Part shown: one piece after another, positions 58,578-64,000 of the stretch
Layout: every line of letters begins with the position of its first letter
How positions within the stretch are numbered: the stretch's first letter is position 1
Source: Lewinellaceae bacterium
GTDB lineage: Bacteria; Bacteroidota; Bacteroidia; Chitinophagales; Saprospiraceae
DNA length: 64,000 nucleotides
Direction: 5' to 3'
NCBI GenBank assembly: GCA_020636095.1
Contig: JACJYN010000002.1
Coordinates: 744,001 to 808,000 of the forward strand
The notes under the pieces: generated by a model
The model's input: only the letters and a program-made list of their open reading frames with translations
Database searches by the model: none
Told to the model about the DNA's origin: nothing
Program-made: the position numbers and the translations under genes

Positions 58578-61500
58578 CTAATGTTGAATAACCAGTTTCC
58601 CAACTGGCCCACTCTTTCCGCCTATCCAAAGCTGATACCAATAAATACCTTCTATTAATCCTGACACATTCAACTCTTGTAAACCAGTTTGAGAAGAAAG
58701 TGGGATTTCCGTTACTACCTGCCCGATAGTATTCAGCAACCGAATGGATGCCTTTTCTTTACTCAAAAGGGTATATTCAAATGTGACGCTTTCTCTGGCG
58801 GGGTTCGGATATACTCGAAGATTCGCCAGGCTCAAATGCTGTGAAAGAGAGCCCACGGGAGTTCGTGCCTGTCCAGTAGCAGGCAGGTCGTGGTTGGGTT
58901 CCATTTCAATGCTGTAGGCATAATCCAGCAGGACTTTTGCTTGCAAGCCCGCCAAGCCAGGTTGTAGAGCAATATCAGAAAGGGAATCTACTGCCAGGCT
59001 GTCCATTTGCAGTATGCTGGCCTGGCCTTCCAGCAACTGAAACAGGACCTGTTTGTTGTTGTATTCCTCCTGCTGTGTTTGCGTAAGCTGAAAGGTTGAT
59101 GAGATGGAGTCCAGAGTGCTTTGTGCAACTTCAACCTGCCCGGCCTGAAACAGGATGCCCGCCTTTAAATACGCCGCATGCAGGCTGCCTTTGTGATCCA
59201 GCCAGGCCAGCACACTATCGGTTTGGTAAGCGGCCGTGTCCAACAAAAAATAAGCCAGCACCAGGTCGGCAGCTCGGTGTTTGTCGGCATAGGCAGCAGA
59301 AACAGACGCTTCCAGAACTGAGCGGGCCGTTTGAGTAGTGCTCGCAGCCTGCACCGTTGCCAGTTCAGTTTCATTCAGGCTGGAGTGCATTTCCAGATAG
59401 CCAAGGAAGCTTCCCTTTCGAATCCCATCCGGGTTGGCCTCCAGTAAGTCCACCTGCATCGCATTGGTGAAAATGGCGGGCCTGTCCACAACGGCTTGGA
59501 GTACTTGTTGGGAAACATAGGGAGAGATAGACAATAAATCGCTGACCAAAGTAGCAGCCTGCCAGGCTTTGGCTTCGTTTACCTCTGTCACAAGGCCAGG
59601 AGTATCTCCGTCATCAAGTGCCGCTTCCAAAGTTTCCTTATAGAGTAGGTGCTTGTCTTTTGCTTCGAAAAAATGTTCTTTTACCTGCTCAATTTCCCCA
59701 CCGGGAATATCCCCACCAACTTCACCATTACTACATTCATTACGGTCAGCAGAGATCAGGTTTATTCTATTTCCAGTGTATTGTGTTGGCTCTTCTACTG
59801 ATTCATTAGCATCAAAGAAATAGTTAATAATATTTCCTTGATTACTGAAATGTCCCTCATCGTCAATAACATTTGGAGAAAAGGTGTTGCCAGTAGCTTC
59901 ACCTGAAGCACTCTGCTGATTCTCCGTAATCCCGCCTCCCTCCTGCACCCAAAAATCGAAAGTGTTGCCGCCCAGGTTCATATTGCATTCATAAACAATG
60001 CCGCCGCCAAGAACAGAACCTACATTGTCCCCAATTGCAGCATTACCTACATACAAAGTATCAAATGCATTGCCATAAAGCCTGTTGACATCTGTACCAG
60101 CTCCGATATCCACCACTTTGATCCCCACCGTTGAATCCTGGCTGGCCGCCAGGCCCAGGCAGGTATTGTCCACAACTGAAAAGCCGGTGCTGTAATTCAC
60201 CTGCACCCCTTCCTGAGACACCAGAAACGGCGGCAGGTTGGTTACATGGCCGCCTATGAGCAAGGTGCAGCGCGTAATGGTGAAGTGGTTGGCGCCGGTG
60301 GCCAGCACGCCCTTTTCCAGTTCGGAAAAGGTGGCGTCCTTGATGGCAAAAGCCTCGGCGCTGGCCGCATTGCCCGCTTTTACCCCATAGCGGAGTTTCC
60401 GGAATACGGTTTGGTTGCCCGAAACCGTGAAGTTGGCGTCCAGGCTCAGGATGCCGGCCCCTTTGCCCAGGAAAACATTACCTGCTCCGGTGTCATTGGA
60501 AAAGGTGCAGTTGATGAACTGCAGGCCATGCACGCCGTTGAGCTTAATGTGCTCCCGGAAGGGTTGGCCGTAATGGCCGCCGTCTATAGTAAAGGCGCAA
60601 TTGACGAAGCGCCCGTAGTTTTGCCCCCCATACTTGCGGAATTCCGCCGAGCGGGCATTATTGGTGAAACTGGCGTCGAAGGCCAGCACCAGCCCGCCGG
60701 AGGTGGACTCCACATCGCCGCCCGCTGCATTGGGGTTGAAGGCCACAATAGCCTCGGTGGCGAACTCGACCCGCCCGCCGTCTATGTACAGCTTGCCCTG
60801 CCCGGTATTGGGAACCTGCGTGGCCGTGGCGTCGCCCCACACCTCGATGCCTTTCCAGTAGCCGGCGCCGGCTTTCGTCATCACGCCGCCTTCCAGGCGC
60901 AGCTCAGCCCCCGGCTTCACCACAAATTTGACGCCGGAATGCATAGAGGCCGTGGAGGTAATGGTTAGTTTGTTCGGCGCTTCGATGTAAACGTCGGTGC
61001 ACACTTCGATGGAGTCGTCCCAGGTGGTGTTGGACGTAATGACAAGTTTCTCAGATAGAGTGTTTTGCATGAACCGGTAATCAATTTCTACCCCACTACT
61101 ATCATAATTGTATCGCACAAAATGAATGACCTTCCTCATTCTGGCTACCTGGCCAGGGGTGAAGTGCTCGTAACAACCTTGATAGTAGGACATGTAATTA
61201 TTGATATCTACATCCCAAAAAGGTTGTAATGGGTTAATGGAGCAAGTATGTGTACTCGTGTCATATAATACTACTTCAAAGGGGCCATACATATTACCAA
61301 AGTACAACCAAGGGTCGTTAGGCGTATCCGGCACACAATCGCCGCATTCATATAAATTTTCAAGTAAGCTATCGCAAAAAATAGCGGGGTCAGTATCGTC
61401 ATATTCTGGATACCTAAGTTCGCAAAGGTCCTCAGAACCTCGAAAAGTATGATACAAACCAAGGCAGTGGCCCACTTCATGCACTACTACCCCAATACCT

Positions 61501-62246
61501 GCATTATCCAAAAGATAACCTTTGACATAAGTAGCAATACCAGGGATACTACCGGCAGCGCCCTCAGGAGAACCAGAATCACTGCCGATGTAAATACTGA
61601 GCTGGCCAGATGGGTTATTACTCTGGTTGATGAGGTTGGAAACGGCTGTACTCGCAGGAGAAGCATTGAGTAAATCGGTGTCATTTAAGTACTCCAAATT
61701 GCCGTCAAAGTCAAAATATATGCTATAAACGCCAAATCCTCCTTGCAGCCCCGCAATAACATCTTTGGCATAAGCATCGCTAACCCCTCCATTGCCTGAG
61801 CTGTCACGGACTATAACAACTCTGAGTTTAAATGAAAGGGCACACGAATATTCCGGGAAAGAATCCATGGTGCTTTCGCAGACAATATCCGGGCCCGTAG
61901 CCATCCGGCAAAACTTTTCCGGATTAGTGGATAATGTATCGCTACAAGGGTCAACAATACTTTGAGCATTCAAAATACCGGATGTAAATATTATTACTAA
62001 AATTACCCCTATCCTCTCAATGGCATAAAGTGTCCAGAACCGCCAATGCGCAAGCCTATGCTCTTGTAAATAACTACCCTCAACGCTCGGTGGGTAAATG
62101 TGCCCTCCTTCGCCATCTACTCCGCTTTGAGGCTTCGTCGATCGGAGAAGGCTTCGGCGGGTAAATGTGTGTGTGTGTGTCCTGTCCTCCTTCACGAGGA
62201 CTCTGGTGGATATATCGGTGAACCTGCCTAAGATGAAATCAATCAT
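58578..62246 (-). CDS. large T9SS-secreted M43-family metalloprotease-like protein
   Basis: About 1222 residues. The zinc motif HEVGHCLGLYH in VVVHEVGHCLGLYHTFRG marks a pappalysin-type (M43) protease; VDINNYMSYYQGCYEHFTPG is the family's Met-turn region. It is followed by a long repetitive part with many short Asn/Gly strands (right-handed beta-helix look, for example GVHGLQFINCTFSNDTGAGN), a helical segment, and a type A sorting domain (LRVYPNPARESVTFEYTL ... GKLVIQH). The start is unsure: the signal-like helix YAIERIGVILVIIFTSGILN lies about 75 residues after ATG 62246, and the codons before it include a GT microsatellite and look non-native, so a frameshift or rearrangement near the 5' end is likely. 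Confidence 0.82.
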   Translation of the reverse strand: MIDFILGRFTDISTRVLVKEDRTHTHTFTRRSLLRSTKPQSGVDGEGGHIYPPSVEGSYLQEHRLAHWRFWTLYAIERIGVILVIIFTSGILNAQSIVDPCSDTLSTNPEKFCRMATGPDIVCESTMDSFPEYSCALSFKLRVVIVRDSSGNGGVSDAYAKDVIAGLQGGFGVYSIYFDFDGNLEYLNDTDLLNASPASTAVSNLINQSNNPSGQLSIYIGSDSGSPEGAAGSIPGIATYVKGYLLDNAGIGVVVHEVGHCLGLYHTFRGSEDLCELRYPEYDDTDPAIFCDSLLENLYECGDCVPDTPNDPWLYFGNMYGPFEVVLYDTSTHTCSINPLQPFWDVDINNYMSYYQGCYEHFTPGQVARMRKVIHFVRYNYDSSGVEIDYRFMQNTLSEKLVITSNTTWDDSIEVCTDVYIEAPNKLTITSTASMHSGVKFVVKPGAELRLEGGVMTKAGAGYWKGIEVWGDATATQVPNTGQGKLYIDGGRVEFATEAIVAFNPNAAGGDVESTSGGLVLAFDASFTNNARSAEFRKYGGQNYGRFVNCAFTIDGGHYGQPFREHIKLNGVHGLQFINCTFSNDTGAGNVFLGKGAGILSLDANFTVSGNQTVFRKLRYGVKAGNAASAEAFAIKDATFSELEKGVLATGANHFTITRCTLLIGGHVTNLPPFLVSQEGVQVNYSTGFSVVDNTCLGLAASQDSTVGIKVVDIGAGTDVNRLYGNAFDTLYVGNAAIGDNVGSVLGGGIVYECNMNLGGNTFDFWVQEGGGITENQQSASGEATGNTFSPNVIDDEGHFSNQGNIINYFFDANESVEEPTQYTGNRINLISADRNECSNGEVGGDIPGGEIEQVKEHFFEAKDKHLLYKETLEAALDDGDTPGLVTEVNEAKAWQAATLVSDLLSISPYVSQQVLQAVVDRPAIFTNAMQVDLLEANPDGIRKGSFLGYLEMHSSLNETELATVQAASTTQTARSVLEASVSAAYADKHRAADLVLAYFLLDTAAYQTDSVLAWLDHKGSLHAAYLKAGILFQAGQVEVAQSTLDSISSTFQLTQTQQEEYNNKQVLFQLLEGQASILQMDSLAVDSLSDIALQPGLAGLQAKVLLDYAYSIEMEPNHDLPATGQARTPVGSLSQHLSLANLRVYPNPARESVTFEYTLLSKEKASIRLLNTIGQVVTEIPLSSQTGLQELNVSGLIEGIYWYQLWIGGKSGPVGKLVIQH

Positions 62247-62369
62247 AAGTATTTGGGATTTGGTGAATAAATCAAAGAGCGCCTGTGCCCGGGCAGGGCA
62301 ATTAGAGCTTGTAGAAGTAGAGTAAGGTAGGGATAAAATCCGGGCGGGGCAAGTTTTTAACAATGTCAC

Positions 62370-62997
62370 AAGACCCCAATTGGACGCCTGCCGGGCGCAA
62401 TTTATTCCACTTCATTCCATCAGTCGCTTCGCTCGTGTCCCCTTGCGCTCCGGCTTATCGGCTGGCTGCCCAAACATCAACGGCCGTTTGCAAAGGACAA
62501 CTCGCGCAACTCGGGCGCCAATGGAAAATTGGCGCCCGAGAACCGCTTTTCTAAAGCCGTTCTTTGCGCTTAAATCATAAGCTCCTTGCGGTTTGAGGTA
62601 ATCGAAATCTCTTGTCCTTACTTTTTTGAAAGCCCAAAAAAGTAACAAAAAATGCTCTCGCCTGACGCAACCCTGGCTGAAACTGCCCTCCACTCCACTG
62701 CACAACCCAAACTCGCATTTATGGCTTGTGCGTTGCGCTTTGTTTGTACTTCGGTTGCGCCCTTCTGTAGCTTTGACTATTAGCTTTCGTTGCTCAAATA
62801 GTGGTTTGTGCGGGCGTTTCGTTCCGGGCAGTTTCTTGACGCCAGGCCTGCTAAGGGCGGGTTGGCATTTTCTGGGCTGCTATGGCAGGGCCACTCGCCT
62901 GGCTCCAAACATCAATGGCCGGCTGCAAAGGACAACTCGCACGCCAATGGGAAATTGGCGCCCGAGAACCTACCGCTTCACAAACTCCTCCATCCCC
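62370..62997. repeat. gene-free stretch with two further cargo-gene 3'-end fragments
   Basis: CAAACATCAACGGCCGTTTG at 62473 and CAAACATCAATGGCCGGCTG at 62909, each followed by AAAGGACAACTCG and a hairpin of the type GGGCGCCAAT ... ATTGGCGCCC. At 62970-62997 the minus strand reads MEEFVKR and a stop, the end of a T9SS cargo gene whose body is missing. The same arrangement follows the gene at 56943. The middle part (62546-62900) has no gene I can support. Confidence 0.55.
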
Positions 62998-63999
62998 TCA
63001 ATACTCCAAATACGGTTCCAGCCGATCCACCACATCCGCCGGCAGGGCTTTCAATTGCCGCAGGCTCTCGATCCCTTCAAAGGGCCCGTGCTGCGCCCGG
63101 TAGTTGACAATGGCGTTGGCCTTCCGCCAGTCCAGATAGGGATGAGCTTTGAGAGCGGCTGCATCGGCGGTATTAATGTTCAGTTTTCGAATCACCGGAG
63201 AAAGCCGCAGTTGAGGGCGAATCTGCTGAAAGGTGCTGTCGGGCAGGCCATAGGTTTCTGCTACCTGGCCGATGCTGGCAAAACCACCCAGTATGTCCCG
63301 GAATTTGAGGATTCGGCGGGCATACGCCGGGCCGATGCCATGCAGTTGTTGCCATTCTTCCTCACCGGCTCTGTTAATATCTACGGGTTTCGGGGAGGAG
63401 GCTTTGTCGTAGGACTGGGGGCGCTCCTCCATAGCTTTCTCATTCTTTGCCACCGGCGGTAGGGCCGCCTTCCTGATCTCGATAAAAGGCGCCAGCGCCT
63501 GATAAACCTCCTCCTCCATACCATAGATCTTTTTCAGTGCTTCCGGCTGAGAAAAACGGCCTCCCTTTTCGCGGTATTTGAGGATGTTGCGGGCCAGTCG
63601 CTCCGGCAGGCCCAGGCGGGCCAGTTCCGCTTCGGTTGCCGTATTGGGGTCAAAGGGGAAGGGTTCCAGGGATCGGGTTGACTGCCGCCTCGGCTCCATT
63701 TTCACCTGCCGGGCCGGAGCGGAGGGCCCAGCCAGCCGTATGTAAGGCGCGAGGCGTTGGTAATCCGTTTCGGTGAGGGTAAAGACTTTCCGGAGGTCCT
63801 CCGGCCGGTAAAAAGGGCTTACCTTTTGCCGGTATTTGATGATGGTGGCGGCCGTCTTGGGCGGCAGGCCGAGCAACAGCAGGCTATCGTGAGAAATAGT
63901 ATTGGGATCGAAGTGAAAAACTTCGGCGGCAGGGCGCTGCACCAGGCTGTCGGCCGCCTGGAGTTCCGCAAAAAAGGCAAGGGCCTCTTCCTGATAGGC
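62998..63999 (-). CDS. helix-hairpin-helix (ComEA-like) protein, 5' end outside window
   Basis: At least 334 residues; the frame continues past the right edge (before QRPAAEVFHFDP it reads AYQEEALAFFAELQAADSLV), so the start is not in the window. It holds four HhH units: FDPNTISHDSLLLLGLPPKT, FDPNTATEAELARLGLPERL, VDINRAGEEEWQQLHGIGPA and LNINTADAAALKAHPYLDWR, each followed by a NILKYREK-type helix. Such tandem HhH proteins bind DNA non-specifically and are linked to DNA uptake (ComEA), but Bacteroidota versions are often uncharacterised. Confidence 0.9.
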   Translation of the reverse strand, partial: AYQEEALAFFAELQAADSLVQRPAAEVFHFDPNTISHDSLLLLGLPPKTAATIIKYRQKVSPFYRPEDLRKVFTLTETDYQRLAPYIRLAGPSAPARQVKMEPRRQSTRSLEPFPFDPNTATEAELARLGLPERLARNILKYREKGGRFSQPEALKKIYGMEEEVYQALAPFIEIRKAALPPVAKNEKAMEERPQSYDKASSPKPVDINRAGEEEWQQLHGIGPAYARRILKFRDILGGFASIGQVAETYGLPDSTFQQIRPQLRLSPVIRKLNINTADAAALKAHPYLDWRKANAIVNYRAQHGPFEGIESLRQLKALPADVVDRLEPYLEY

Positions 64000-64000
64000 T

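Noticed and set aside
62626..63462. 278-codon plus-strand frame overlapping the HhH gene
   Set aside because: Covers repeats and the antisense of the HhH protein; composition is not protein-like.

Overview
The window looks like a chromosome segment of a Bacteroidota bacterium, most likely from the Saprospiria/Lewinella-type branch. Evidence: secreted proteins with type IX secretion (T9SS) C-terminal signals, a remnant of a gliding-motility-associated protein, LytTR regulators paired with LytS-type kinases, many MacB/FtsX-like permeases, and promoters of the TTG-N(17-20)-TAnnTTTG type. Taxonomy is inference; there is no rRNA, and I saw no tRNA.

Layout. 1-4.3 kb: end of a GntP permease, then RidA, a D-threonine aldolase-family enzyme and an M19 dipeptidase, which fit amino-acid and D-amino-acid turnover. 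4.3-18.7 kb: a decaying cluster of MacB/FtsX-like export permeases (one intact, two frameshifted, one 3' remnant) with one ATPase, a Crp-type regulator, a YCII gene broken by an insertion, and many inverted repeats. 18.7-24 kb: a serine hydrolase, a LytS/LytTR pair and a helical-repeat protein. 24-32 kb: a pyruvate-kinase-like protein with an HD hydrolase, a NatAB-type ABC exporter, a lipid kinase and a Ser/Thr kinase. 32-44 kb: DnaB with a LAGLIDADG intein in its P-loop, RluB, HU, a Cys/Met gamma-family enzyme and PBP1C. 44-48 kb: a two-component system whose soluble TPR kinase and LytTR regulator flank an unlisted 47-residue double-glycine peptide gene, followed by three tandem promoter/hairpin-terminator units. 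48-64 kb: a K+ channel, DoxX proteins, an FAD oxidoreductase, KdsA, an outer-membrane barrel, a metallophosphoesterase, two T9SS cargo proteins (one an M43 protease) and a helix-hairpin-helix protein.

The strongest candidates for something undescribed are (1) the RR - GG-peptide - TPR-kinase locus at 44.4-47.6 kb, which could be a peptide-signalling or peptide-export system, and (2) the dense set of short non-autonomous inverted-repeat elements. Several of these have target duplications readable directly in the sequence (8 bp for two families, CTNAG for a third, CTAG for one that splits the YCII gene). No transposase is present in the window. The elements reshape gene ends: they supply stop codons, give false upstream starts and truncate genes.

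Several genes carry single-base frameshifts. I cannot tell true decay from assembly errors without read data.
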